Below are positions 34,767 to 47,400 of a stretch of 64,000 bases of DNA, in pieces (position 1 is the first letter of the stretch; every line of letters starts with the position of its first letter). Both the position numbers and the translations under genes were made by a program. The notes beneath the pieces are model-generated. The model did not search any database and was not told the DNA's origin. It saw only the letters and a program-made list of their open reading frames with translations. Where the stretch lies: assembly GCA_964020085.1 (NCBI GenBank), contig OZ026604.1, forward strand, positions 4,936,967 to 5,000,966, given 5' to 3'. The DNA is from Micromussa lordhowensis. Lineage: Eukaryota; Cnidaria; Anthozoa; Scleractinia; Lobophylliidae.

Positions 34767-36273
34767 ATGCCGACGCGAACAATCGCTCTTAAAGCTACAG
34801 AATCTTCGCCTGATATCTCTCGTCCTAGCAATCGGGTACCACTGGAAGCTTTACAAATGTTGACGCAAAGTGTCTCCAAATGTAACCAGGAGTATATTCA
34901 GCCACTTCCTTTCAAGGTACTACGCCGTATGTTGGCTAAATATTTTGAAATATCTCACGAAGGTTTCTTTAGTTATCGAGTTATGCGAGCGCAGCCCTTT
35001 GGTAAAATTAACCTTAATTTTCACTTCTTACCGGTCAACTCAAACCGCGGTATTATTTATTTTATTTCGCTAGGATGACGAGCAGAAAAAGTCTCCACTG
35101 GCTCTGCTAGCGGCGACTTGTAGCAGCATTGGAAAAACCGAGCCTTCAAAAGAAACAGTCGAATCTGAAGGAGATAACACGTCTCGGGCCCGAAAGATAA
35201 GCGACGACGAAACAAGATCTTCCTTTAAACCGTACAAACACACCGCCGGCGAAAAACTCGACGAAATGAGTGCTGAAAAGGCCGGTTTTCGCGCTCCGAG
35301 TAAAGAAAATAACACCTCTGTATCGCCTATTACGAGCAGCAAGGAGGAACGATCAAAAAGTTCTTCGCTGCAGTATCCGGCAAACGACGAAAGCCACTGT
35401 GGGAGTTCACAAAGTAGAGTGTGCGGTATGTTCTTAGATCCCAGCCAGCAAAGTTTTGGGGTTCATTCACTGCATAAGGAGTGTGGCGCTGGCTGTGTTC
35501 ATCCGGCATCTATTTTGCCGTTCAAGACAACGATACAACCGTATCCGATGCCAACAGGACAGGACACCGTCTCTTCTAGTCTGAAAACGCACGGTCTGGC
35601 CTCGTCGATGCCGCTGAATTTTCCAACAAGCTTTCCACAGTGTGGATGCGGATTCTGTTCGCCACACTCTGGGGATGCAGCCCAGGCACTCGGCGCTGGA
35701 CGTCATCAATTCCCGCTACATAGCCCCGCCGCCAACACGCCCTACATGGACTACCTCCAGAGAACCGTGTGTCGGGATGTAAACTGTACGAACTGTAAGC
35801 CTCAGTTTTCACCGTACGCCTATCCGACTCCAATCCAATGCGGTCCTCACTGTACTCAATGCGACGGTGTGAAAACGGAGCAGAGCCCACAATCTCCTTT
35901 TTCGTGCTTCGGTTACCCCCATGGTATGGCACTCTACAAGCCAGGGTCGGCCGATGAGGCATCCCCATACGTGTGCAACTGGGTGGCAGGAAGCAAGCAC
36001 TGTGGAAAATCGTTCTCAACCTCGGAAGATCTCTTCCAACATCTGCGAACACACACGCAAGCGGGAACCCAAGTGAATTCACCGTACGCGCAAACGACAT
36101 GTAACGTACATGGATGTCCGTGCAAGCTTAGGACAAGCCCTGTTCAATCCACTCTGCATTCCGCACGGTACAGGCCGTATTATTACAAACCACCAGTTTT
36201 TCCACCAACTCCATCAGGCTGTTACTCGCCGTATCCTCTTCACGGCTACGACGCGCACAGACTTTTCAAATAA
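34767..36273 (+). CDS. NET-family zinc-finger corepressor (Noc/Nlz/Elbow type)
   Basis: Two exons, 34767-34916 and 35074-36273, encode 449 aa; the intron is phase 0 (GTACTA donor, CTAG acceptor). Exon 1 encodes the conserved N-terminal VPLEALQML...EYIQPL block. Exon 2 opens with the Sp motif KSPLALLAATCSSIGK (55-71), followed by FKPYK (101-105), AEKAGFR (116-122), a Cys-rich region with CRDVNC, and one atypical C2H2 finger CNWVAGSKHCGKSF... (Cys351, Cys360, His373, His377; C-x8-C-x12-H-x3-H). This matches the vertebrate ZNF503/ZNF703 and fly noc/elbow pattern, including the x8 Cys spacing. The C-terminus is Tyr/Pro-rich (SPYPLHGYD). These nuclear proteins act mainly as corepressors, probably without direct DNA binding. 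Assignment to one vertebrate orthologue is not possible. Confidence 0.92.
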
Positions 36274-36580
36274 TCGACATGTACAATAGACGTTGCGTTA
36301 GAGATTGAATGCCAATGAAACTTGTTAAATTTACAGCCTTTAATATTGGCCCGTTGTAAGTCCAAGCTTTTGATGAGTGCTTGCATGAAAATGGACTTAA
36401 CGGAAACTGTTCTGTGACTCTAGTGATTTTTAAACAAAGACGAAACAGAGCACTCGAGACAACTAACCGTTGTATATTGAAGGAAGATAAATGGTTTGGG
36501 TGTAAATACGAATGAATTTGAAGTAATTCTCTGGCGCATTTCATTGTTGGTTTATTATGGGGAGTAATTTTTGCACTTAG

Positions 36581-36667
36581 AATAAACCATCTCGGAGCGA
36601 CATTTGTTCGCTTGAAAAGTGTAGACTTTGTTAGATAAAAAGAACATACTTGTACCCAATGAATAAA
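36581..36667 (+). terminator. Candidate poly(A) signals of the NET gene
   Basis: AATAAA occurs at 36581-36586 and 36662-36667, about 310 and 390 bp after the stop codon at 36271-36273. Confidence 0.5.
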
Positions 36668-36996
36668 ACATGTTATTTTAGCTTAAAAGCTGTCTCGTTT
36701 GTTTTGCTTGAGAAATAAGAATTGGGTTTATCTTTTTCGGGATCTTTTTTCCTTTGCCGCTTGTACAGTTTCTAGTCCGTGATGTAAGAGAGAAAATGCC
36801 CTAGACTTTATCTCCAAAATGAAAATGACCGCAGAGATCTCTTAAAGAACATACTAGATGGAATCATTTTGATAAACGTGGTAATTTTGAGATAGCGGTT
36901 TTTTTTTCGCTGCGGGGCATTAGTTGGAGACAGAATGTGGCATACAAGGAGTTGAACCTATTTTCCTTTTATTCGTGAACAAGCCTTTTGAATGTT

Positions 36997-37006
36997 TGAT
37001 TGACAG
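36997..37006 (+). promoter_or_regulatory. PBX-MEIS/PREP composite site
   Basis: TGATTGACAG is the exact decameric consensus for PBX with MEIS/PREP TALE proteins. It lies about 720 bp downstream of the NET stop codon, and a second exact copy is at 37230-37239. Confidence 0.45.
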
Positions 37007-37229
37007 AAGTAAGTCTCTGTCATTAACAACTGATCACGGTTGTATTGACAGTTCTGACGTGTCTAAAGGAAGCGGCAACTTAAAAGACATTTTCATGAGT
37101 TTTGCCACATGTCCAAATAGTTTTCACAAGGGAGTTCAATTTTCGGTTTGAGGGCGAAAACGACAATTACCAGCTATTTGTTTACCCTGTCGTATCTTAG
37201 CACACGTTTCGCACAATATCGATTACCAA

Positions 37230-37239
37230 CTGTCAATCA
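37230..37239 (-). promoter_or_regulatory. Second PBX-MEIS/PREP composite site
   Basis: CTGTCAATCA on the plus strand is TGATTGACAG on the minus strand, in inverted orientation and 223 bp from the first. Confidence 0.45.
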
Positions 37240-40200
37240 TTCTGTCTGTTCGTGGCTCGCCCGCTGGGAAAACCAATCTCGCGCTGTCGCTTCGTAGGAA
37301 ATGAACTGTCAAATTGTGGATTCCTAACTAAAAATTAAATGAATATTTTCAAGTTGATCTATCTTAATGAGATAACATTAGCAACTGTAAATCACCTTTA
37401 CTTAAAACAAGGCCGCCTGTCCAACATGTCAAACAAGCAGAAAGAGGTCGCGCTGAATTTGGCAGGTCAATGCGATACCGCGCTGAAAATGAGAAATGAA
37501 AATTGCTTTTAGAGGAATGAAAATACGCCGGCGTCTCGCAAATGCCTTACTAAAGTGTTATCAATCTTGTGAACACGATAGAACGCATCGATCTTTATCT
37601 GAGAGTGGTCTCTCGATATGGATCGAGCTGTGGTTGATTAATCGCGATTGCATCACTGAAGCAGTACTAGTTCGTATGAAATTGTGGTAGCGCAAAAAAG
37701 TAGGGTGATAATATCAACGAAATTGCTCGAATTTTGTACATATTTTATGGAGGTAATTTAGATCGACCCCTCGACAGCTGAGCTGTGGAGCTGTCAACTT
37801 GTCCTAATAGCGAGATTCTACCAGAGTGATTGTTATTGCTGTTATCAAGCTTTAGGCGACAAGTTGATGGACGTCGGTAAAGTTTGCGTTGTCGGTTGTG
37901 TTTGATCATAAGCGAAAGCTTTCACCACAGACAAGATTCTCCAAAGATTATTGAGCTCGAAAAAGTTGATTTGATCTCGACAGTTTTCAAATGGAGAGTA
38001 ATGAAAATAGGACAAGAAGTAATTGTGGCCGAGGCTTTGATCCGCTAGCTGATTTCTTTAATTCACTCTAATAAATGGCCTTTCTCTTTGCCTTGTGCGA
38101 TACATAGCGTTTGCGTAGCAAACAAAATGGTTGCCAAGGGGCTGAATGATAAAGTTGCCGGCAGTGTCATTGTCTTGTTGCCGACTGACACAACTCCTTC
38201 TCCCGATACATTGCACAAAAGCAAATTTATCTTAAAAAGGAATTCAGCTGCTAGTCTGTTTGTTCTTGATGCTAATTTCGGCCTTGACTTGTTGAAGCAG
38301 TGGGCGCGAAGCCTAGATCCTCTGTGAATGTGCAAACAGTCACAACGTGTGTTATTAATTTTAAGGGCTTCCAGATGGAAACAACTTGGAAATCTAGAAT
38401 CTTACACCGAAGCTTTAATGAAGTCAATTTTTCGCTCACGGTGGAGGTCGATGGGTTGTTATTCCGGCCTTTTATTTAGGATCATCTGTTTTGAGTCGTT
38501 TTAAATTGTTCAAGTACAATTGCGCACACGATTTCTTTCTTGCAGCATCTTTGTTCTCTCAGTGTTATTTCACACCCTCTCGCTGTTCCGTTATAATTTA
38601 TCAAGTTTTCACGCCTTTCCTTTGGAGGTATTCTTTTCATTTACGCCTTGATTCTAGGAATGATATGCTCCAAACACGTTTTTATAAATATAAAATCACC
38701 CCCGTGTTTCATTTTGGTATTTGTCAAGGAAGCCATTCGAAAACGCGGAAAAAAAATTAAATGCACTCAATTTTACCTGGCGCGCTGAAGGTAACGTTTT
38801 AATATTTTCCCTTTAAAAGTTTCGGGTCACAGAGAAGTTTGTCATAATGAAAAATCACTCAGTCAAAGATAAAATAAAACTACATCCCATTAAACGCTAT
38901 AAATTCGCTTCTACAGATTTTGAACTGGATTTCAGTTAGCGCGACAATCGCCAAGTGCCTTTAGCCAGTTTAGGTATATAAATACATTCAACTGAAATGA
39001 GAAAAGGTTGTGTCAAAATACGGCCATTTATCTCTTCCCTCTTCAGTTCTAGTGCTGTTGTATCCTTGAAAATCAATGTGGAATTAACGCTTAAACAATA
39101 AACTAAGTACATGTTTTGGACAAAGAACGAATCTACAACAAAAATATTAATTCGCAAGTGCTTTCTCAAAAGCGAGTTTAAAAAATTCGGCTGTGTATAT
39201 AAAGCGAAGTAAACATAGTCAAGAAAATTATAGCGAAAAAAATTGACACATTTGCAAAAATGAGGCTTTTGCGAGGAAACTTTTGCCTTAAGTGTTCTTG
39301 GTAAGGGAAAATCCAATAAGAAGAAACGAAACAAACTGGTCGATTCCGAATCGGTGGCGAAGGTCATTGCTGATGGCGCCTAAAGTTATAAAATTTAGGT
39401 AAACAATGCAATGTTTACCTCAAAGATGAGTTGGACGTCGGTCAGTTCCAACTGGAAAATGAATGGACTTTCTTCCTTACATCTTCCTAAAGAAAGACCC
39501 TACGACACTGAGAAACTCCTGCAAAACTGCCGTCTTTGGCAAAATAAATGATCACTGGCTTTAAGTTGGAGAACATTTTTTTTCGTTACATGAACGTTGT
39601 TCGCTAAATCTAACCGATGGGTCAGAAAACCCTTAAATGCATAGTAACTTGCGTAATATGAACTCAAAATTGGAACGAGCGTGCATGGATGGCCGGCGAA
39701 CGAGCGATTCGTGTTTCCCCTTGCTATGAAGTTCTTTAAGCTTTAGCGACAAGCTGCAAGTGAAAGAACCACGATAAGGAATTCTCCAGACCAGCTGGCG
39801 ACAGCTTGACAGACACAAGTTAACTAGGAAATCGCTATCAAGTGGATCTGGTCGATTGCGGCAAGCAGAAGCAGATTTCTGCTCGTATTGATATCACCTT
39901 GTCAATTGAATACGTGACGCTCACACGATGTGATGTCAAGAATTGGAAAATTACATTTTGTATCAAGACGCACTGGCACCAAGCGCTGAAACATGTGAGA
40001 TTGTAAGATGAATCACTTGTCAGTTGTCATGCTGTAAGAGTAAAGCAACACGCTGACTGATTAGAAGAAATGCTCTTTGATCTATCTGATTTCTGTGTAC
40101 GCCTACCAGCTGAAATCTCCACGCGCGCTCGACGATATAACCGCGCGTGGACTACACGACATTGAAAATGAGCAGGTCTGCGGACCAAATTAACGGGAGT

Positions 40201-41427
40201 CAGTCGCTTTCAGGATTAATATAACCAGATCTAGCTTCTATATAACCGAAATTAATTTTACGTCGAAATGCTGTTTCCGAAAAATTTCACTCGGTACTGT
40301 TACTCAAAAATTTGGACCAGGAAAAATATTTGCAGAATAGACCAATTTCAATATATTCAAATTCAGCCTAAAACAATACTGAGACCTCAGCACTAGGATC
40401 TGGGGAATAACTATAGAGTTTATGCGGTGTATTCCCCAGAACCTCTTGCTGATGTCTATTGTGTTAAGAAGAATTTTAATATATCGAAATTGGTCTATTG
40501 CTTGATCGACTCTCGCTCTCGCGAAAAAGAAAACAGAGAAACCTCTGATCGATCGGGGATTTCGCTACACTTTCCGCCGGTTAAAAGCGATATTCAATTT
40601 ATCGCTGAGTAATCGTAAAAAATTTGCTGATGATGAGGCTTGAGTTAGTGAATAACTGAGGGAGGAAGAAATTGTAATTTGTTTGGGCGATGTTTTCCAC
40701 TATTACGAGTTAAGGCAATATTTGAAAACGTCGGCCCGACGTTTTCAAGTTGAGCTCAACACCTCGTGCAGCACCTTTGATGTCTTTGATGTACGAGTCT
40801 AGTAATTTTACTAACAAAACTAGTATTTCTAGACTTTCTGCGTTTCCATTGGTTCAATTCTGGCATTTGACTGTTCGAGTTAAAAAACCACAAGCACGCT
40901 GTTAGTTGTAAAACAAAAAGTAATACTGTATTATTATCACTTCCGGGAATCCTGTATTTGTCATATCATTTTCACTTTCCCTGTTATATGTTTCTTATAA
41001 GTCTTATAACCCGGGTTTCTCGGCCCTATAGCCTCATTATCAGGCCTTCCCTAGGGGAAGGGAGAGAGGGAGAGGAGAAAGGCTTCTCCCTTTCTCCCAT
41101 CTCCCCTCCCTTCAGGTTACTATTTAACTTTTAACTTCTTCTCCCTCTCCCTTACTTTCTAAAAATACCCAGGCTACCGGCCCTTCAGTCCAAAACCCTT
41201 TAAAAATACCTGCACGCAGTGCATGCCTATGCTTCACTTTGCTTTCGCGCCATAAATTCGCGCCCGTTGAACATGACAGCGGCCGCCCAGGCAACAATAT
41301 GCGCGGTTTGCTTCCCGGTAAATTACGAATTTATCACCGAAGAGCTTTGAAAATGATCACACGCTCGAAAACAAGCGAAATTTTGTCTTGATTCTCGCTA
41401 AACATCTTTCTTCACTAAATAGAACTC

Positions 41428-44400
41428 ATGCCGAAGTACGGCACGAAGACTTATGGTCGAAATCGCGCCAGAGAAACGAAAATTTCCAAGGAGTTTGACG
41501 AGATTCAAAAAAGCGAAAATTCGAAAGCAAACGTTACTTCGGAAAACACATTCACAAGAAGGCTCGCAAGAAAGTCTCCATGGTCAAGAACGAGTAGAAT
41601 TGTTGAAAGCAACCTTAGTGTCATAAAGGAGGCAGCTGTTGATTTATCGAAGACAAACAAAAGAAGAAAATTAGGAGTGATTGAAGAGAGAGATCCGTTT
41701 GCCTTTGATGAAGACGACGTGACTCCGACAAGCTCACAGGACAGTAAGCTTCGAAGTAACGCCACCGGGCGATCAATTCAAACATCGTCGACAGAATTAA
41801 CCGATAAAAGTACTGACGATGAAGCTTATAGCAGCTCTCAAGAATTAAGTGAACATTCTTCACAGGGAGGTGAAAGAAAGATCGGTTGGAAGAAGCTCAC
41901 AGCGGTATGTAACTTTAACTCATTTAGATAAGCTTACGTTCTTTGAGTTGTCTAAATCTAAACATAAATATTTAAGCTTATAATATTTAACAATCAAGTA
42001 ACGTAGTAATAATAAATATAAAAGAGATTTAAAAATAGCTCAAAAACAACAGTAACAAAACAAGCCATGATGTTGATCTGTAAACTAAGGATGATACCGT
42101 ATTTAAGACTGATTCCTCAATAGCACTGAAAAGAAAATTCCTGGCAATTAGTTTAACTAATTAAATATAATAAATGACTAAATTGCCTCCCTGGCATGTT
42201 CCATTTATGATCCAGCCTCTCTTGCCGTTCTTTAATGGATGAAGTCTATTCCCACTAGTCCAGTTGTTTTTTCTTCCTGTTGGAACCCTTTGAAAAAATT
42301 TGCTATCATCTTTATTTTATTGGCTTTCCACTAATCTTGTTCTGAAGAGCTTTTTTCCATGGTGTAAGGAGTGCTGGTAAGGTTGGATCTTAAACAGAGT
42401 GTTCTCCTAATGTCAGTCCAGATGTGTTTGCATTTAAACTGTAAGAGTTTTTCACTGGTGATGAAGTTTGCATCAGAGTTGAAATCAGAAGTGCAGAGTG
42501 ACAGGATCTAGTGGAAATCAAACTGACGGAGTTAGAAGTAGAATAAAGATTCTGCTAATGACTCTGTTGATTATGATCTAGAGAAAACTAGATTGTCTGA
42601 GTTGCAAGCAGCCAAATAATTAACCAATCACAATGCTTGATTTTTGGCATTGTGATTTGTTGGTTCTTCCAGTTCTTCTTCCAACTTCGACAATCTAGTT
42701 TTCACTGGATCAAAAGCAATGGAGCTGTAAGTGGAATTGGAAGAAAAAAATAATGGAAACATTCTGATTCTTCCATTCCTGATAATTCCATCTAGCACAT
42801 GTACTCTGATTTCACTAGGTTGTTATTGTTCTTCCAACTCCGACTGCAACTGTCACTCTGCCAGCCTGTACAAGGCTTCAAAAAAGCTTGAATTCCAGCT
42901 TTCCCTTTGGACAAGTACTTTTTAAATTTTGCTTATCCAGGGAAAGTCTTGGTTTGCTCTGTTACTGATTTAGCTTGCAGACAACTTGCCTGATCCCTCA
43001 CCTACATGTAGCGGGCAAGTGAGATTGAAAAGTTTCTTGCCCAGCAGGAAAATCTTCTTGTCCTGGACGATTGGACAGCACTTTTTTTGCGCCCTGCTGT
43101 AGATTTCATTCTTTACATGATACACTTATTTTAAATAGTCCTTCAGTAGAACAGAACTTGTTTCAAATTATTTGTGACCCTTTTGTTATTCATCTTTCAA
43201 TTCTACTTTACAGTCACCATTCAAGAGTTTTCTAAAGAACAACGACAAGTCACTGTCACCAAAGAAAGAAAAATCGTCAAGAAGACTTTCTGCTTTGGTA
43301 GGAGCGTTTTTAAAATCTTGTTTGTAATTTTGGTGCGAGGGGCTTGTTTTGTTTGTTTTTTGCTGGTTTTGGGTATTTTCCTCTCACAGTAACTCTCTCA
43401 ACCCTGGGATATGAATATAGATAAAGAAACAAACAACTTGTCACAATAACAAAAACATGGGGTCTACTACATGTAAACTGGCTGTAAAATATCCCAACCC
43501 CCCGAGTCAGAAAACCCTAAAAAAAACTAACACATACAAAAGACTAATAATAATAAACCAATATTAAACTGTTTACTGACATTGCAGCATTCTGGTTTTT
43601 AATGCATGCTGTTATTACAATGGGGATAAACAAAATTAATTGTTTAGTGGTTCAACCTGAGGAAATACCAGGGAAAGAGTATATAGGTTTTTAAGGGTTT
43701 GGTTCTGCTTCCTCAACATTCTGATTTATGGTAGATGTTGTCAGGGTTCGAAAGAAACTTGAATTCCAGCTTGTCCTTGGGACAAGTAGCTCTAAAATTT
43801 TGTTGCCCTGGGCAAGTCTTAGTTTGCTTTTTTAATGATTTAGTTGGCAGATAGCTTGCCAATCCCTTGTTCATTGGGCAAGTGGGAATGAAAAGTTACT
43901 TGCCCAGAAGGAGAACCTACTTGTCCCGGACAACCGGATGGCAGTTTTTTCCGAACCCTGTGTTGTGGTTCAATTGTTTTCATTTTCAGGCAGAGTTCTT
44001 AAAAAAGAATAAGATGCACACCAACCAGCTCCTCCGTTTCTTACCCTACCCTACCCTACCCCTGCAAGATCACATATCACTGCTCTAAAACATTTACCAT
44101 TACTACTTCCATATCACAAGAAGATTTTTTTAGTTTGTTCACAGGGTTTGTATGGGTCCTGGAAAACCTGGAAAGTCCTGGAATTTTATTCTGGCACTTT
44201 CCAAGCAGGTTCTTATACATGTGTGACGGTTAACAGTTAAATTTTGAGCTCTTGTTATAGACGCAACACTAATGATACCCGGTCTAATCAGTTGTGTCAG
44301 GCTTATCATAATACTAACAGTAATACTGTATATTTAACAAACCTAAGTTTATTTGTTTTTCTGGTAATCAACGACTATATTTCCCTCAGAGCAATTAAGA

Positions 44401-47400
44401 AACTACTAAGAACCTTCTTTGCTCAAATTGCCAATAAGTACTCCAAAATACAAGAACCTATTTTGCCAGACTTCAAAAAATGTAGGTTCTTGTGTAGTTT
44501 TGTACTATAAAAAAACAGTATTAATCAAATGCTGTTGTTTTTGAAAAGCCAACAAGCGCTGACTTCAGTGAGGACTCGCAGGACGAGGTATCTCCTGATG
44601 TTCCAAATCTTGGCCGCTCTGCATCGTGGCCACGGAGAAAAGAGGAAGATTCTTCCAGTGTCGTGAGAGTAAAGAGAACAGAGAAACCTGTAAGTTGTAT
44701 CTAAAAAAACTCAATTTTAATACCATGAAATTCTGGACATAAGCCCTGGGCCTCACCTTCGCTTGTGATTATATGCTCTTCAGTTATAGGCCCATCTAAA
44801 TGTACCCTATATACAGTGGCCTCATGGTTAGTGCGCTCAACTCCGGAGCAAGCAGTCCAGGTTCGAGCCCTGGCTGGGGACAGTGTGTTGTATTCTTGGG
44901 CAAGACACTTTACTCTCACTGTGCCACTCTCCACCAAGGTGCATAAATGGGTACCGGCGAATTTAATGCTGGGGGTAACCCTGCAATGGATTAGCATCCC
45001 ATCCAGGGAGGAATAGAAATACTCCTAGTCGCGTTTCGCTACTGAAACCAGGATAAGCTCTGGCCTAACGAGCCAGTCGGCTTGTATGCAGACTTTACCT
45101 TTACCTTTTTACATTAAGACTTTTCCAGTTATAAGCGCCCCCCCCCCCCCCCCCAGATATAACCCTTGTTTTGCCTCCAAGACTGTGGTCTAAGAAAAAC
45201 TATGAGGAGTCCAAAGGTTCCTAACCATGAAATCCTGGGTGCCCAGCAATTAAGCTTATATGAAAAAAGTAAGTTTTTCCAGTCATCCAAAGGCAAACGT
45301 CACCTAGACGCTTCTAGAGCACAGCCCTGATCTCACCAACCAGAAGGAAGGAGGAAGCTTCATACAAAAACCTCCAGCTGTGCTTTGTGTACTTGTTTCC
45401 TGACTTGTGCCTTGTGTTTCTTGTCCTCATGAACATAAAATGATTTTTTTTATATCTTGCTGTACAGTGTATGTTGGTTTGACATCACCTTACTGTGAAA
45501 TGTTTTTTATACCGCAAACATACCTCCCCCAGATATATGCCCCCTTTTTAAGCCCAATTAAAATCCGCTATGACGTTGTGTTAAAGCCTGGAATTATATG
45601 GTATATGGTATTAATAGAAAATTTAAGATATATATACACATCTGCCAGGCCCCAAGGGTCCACTAGACGAGTGTGTCTGGGATTAACAGTAATTCTAAGC
45701 AGTGTTATATATTAACAACTTTGACAAGATCATGTATTTTTTACTAGCTGTTTACTGTCGTACAAAATGTCAAACAAGTTCATGAGTGCTTGGAGTCTGG
45801 AGAGGACCAGCAAGTATGTTTCATGTTATTTGGTAAAGTGTAGTTGTATCCATTGGTTCACACATTTCTTCTTAAATCGACCAACAAGTGTACTAGATAA
45901 TGCAATTTGAGTGTATTTTACAATTGTTTATTTGTATTTGTTGTGTCTGTGCGCTTTGTCAGTGACTTTTTATCGAGGTACAGATTTCCATACAATATGC
46001 ACAAGCTTTTGGAGAATGTTACTTGTACTAAAAGAAGACAATTAATATCAGCACTTTATTAATCAAAGTGCCATACAAAAAAAGAGTGTTAAAAAGACAC
46101 AGTAAGGTCCTGCTTGCATTTGCTTTAAATCAAATATGTCGCCCCCTCTCAACTCTCTTTATCAAGCCCCTCCTCAAACATTTAATTAAGGAACCTGAAA
46201 TATTGTTAATATTTTTTTAGCTTCACCCTAGAGGGGGTGGGGATTGTTTGTTGCAGGATATCCCAGCAAAGTTGGCACATGTTATATTACATGAATAAAT
46301 GAATTATTAATGTGAGAAAAAACGGGGCAGTTCTCGCCTTTCAGTAGTCTGTTTATGCCTGAAAGGTTTTTAAGTTACCTTTTGTGTAATATTAAGGTTT
46401 TATTCTGACTAACATTAGATGTTCTTTTAACAAAGACTGTCTTTTGAATTCAGTTTTTTGATGATGTGGAGTACCTGCTGGATGGGCTCAAACAGTCCCG
46501 GTCAATAGCGACCCGGTGTTTAAGTGCTCTGGACTTTGCGTCCCATTGCTCTCAGCCCTCATTCAGAGTGAGCCTAAGGGCCCATGGTATTGCACCAAAA
46601 GTATTTTCAGCCCTGCAAGATGCATTTTCTGATAAGGTGAGAGTTGTCTTGATGAAGAGGTACGTGTTTTAAATTCTCCCAACTCCTTGTCAGATATTTC
46701 CTTTTACTTTAGTACTGAGAATCTTGCGGTACAGGAAAACCATATCTTGTAGATTATATTCAAGGTCCTCAATAAACATCTGGTCCAAAAAAATGACAAG
46801 TCTATAACATCAAGTTTTAAATAAATGCTACTCAAGGTAGTTGGTGTTTTGAGGTTTGGCGTTTATTTTAATCTGGCCCCTCATATAGCTGGCTACCATT
46901 TGGTTATAACAAAATGGCATATGACATATAATTATTATTATATTCTCAATTAAATACTGAGTCCCCAAATATGCACCCTGGGGTTAAGTACAGTCCATTC
47001 TCTATAAATTAAAGTAAATACATGTGTAGTACAAAATTAAAAGAAACTGGAAATCTTAATTAAAAAGAGTAGAGCAGTATTCATTATGTGACACTTCACA
47101 ACCAAAAATGAATCATTTTCATCCCAAACTATTATACATTTTCCCTATATACATGTACATTTTCATCCCACCCCATCATTGTGGACTCTTGCTATTGCGG
47201 ATAAGTGATGACGTACGACCAAAAAGAAAAACCATTCTTCTGTATTTTGAAAAGCCTTTCAAATACGCAGCAATTGTTTTTCATGTCATAGGTACTTTAA
47301 GTGGGATTGTGCACAGAGTAATCTCTGTTTAAAGTGCCCATACCATCAAAATTTTATTTTCCCATCTGATTCTATGTTTCATGCAATGAACTTCTGCATA

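Larger units (their letters stand above)
36668..41427. other. Gene-poor region between the NET gene and WAPL
   Basis: No supported coding sequence; the ORFs here (for example 38063-38335, 38491-38760 and 38936-39367 on either strand) have no recognisable motif. TGACA/TGTCA pentamers cluster around 36997-37440, including two exact PBX-MEIS composites. The WAPL promoter probably lies in 41200-41427, which is less AT-rich (agcggccgccc, gcgcggtttg). Confidence 0.45.

Noticed and set aside
35576..36100. 174-aa ORF opposite the NET gene
   Set aside because: It is an antisense shadow of the conserved zinc-finger exon and has no family resemblance.
38936..39367. 143-aa minus-strand ORF
   Set aside because: No recognisable motif or gene context; composition looks like translated AT-rich DNA.
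44037..44062. Telomere-like ccctacccta run
   Set aside because: Only about four pentamer units inside an intron, and not the metazoan TTAGGG repeat.
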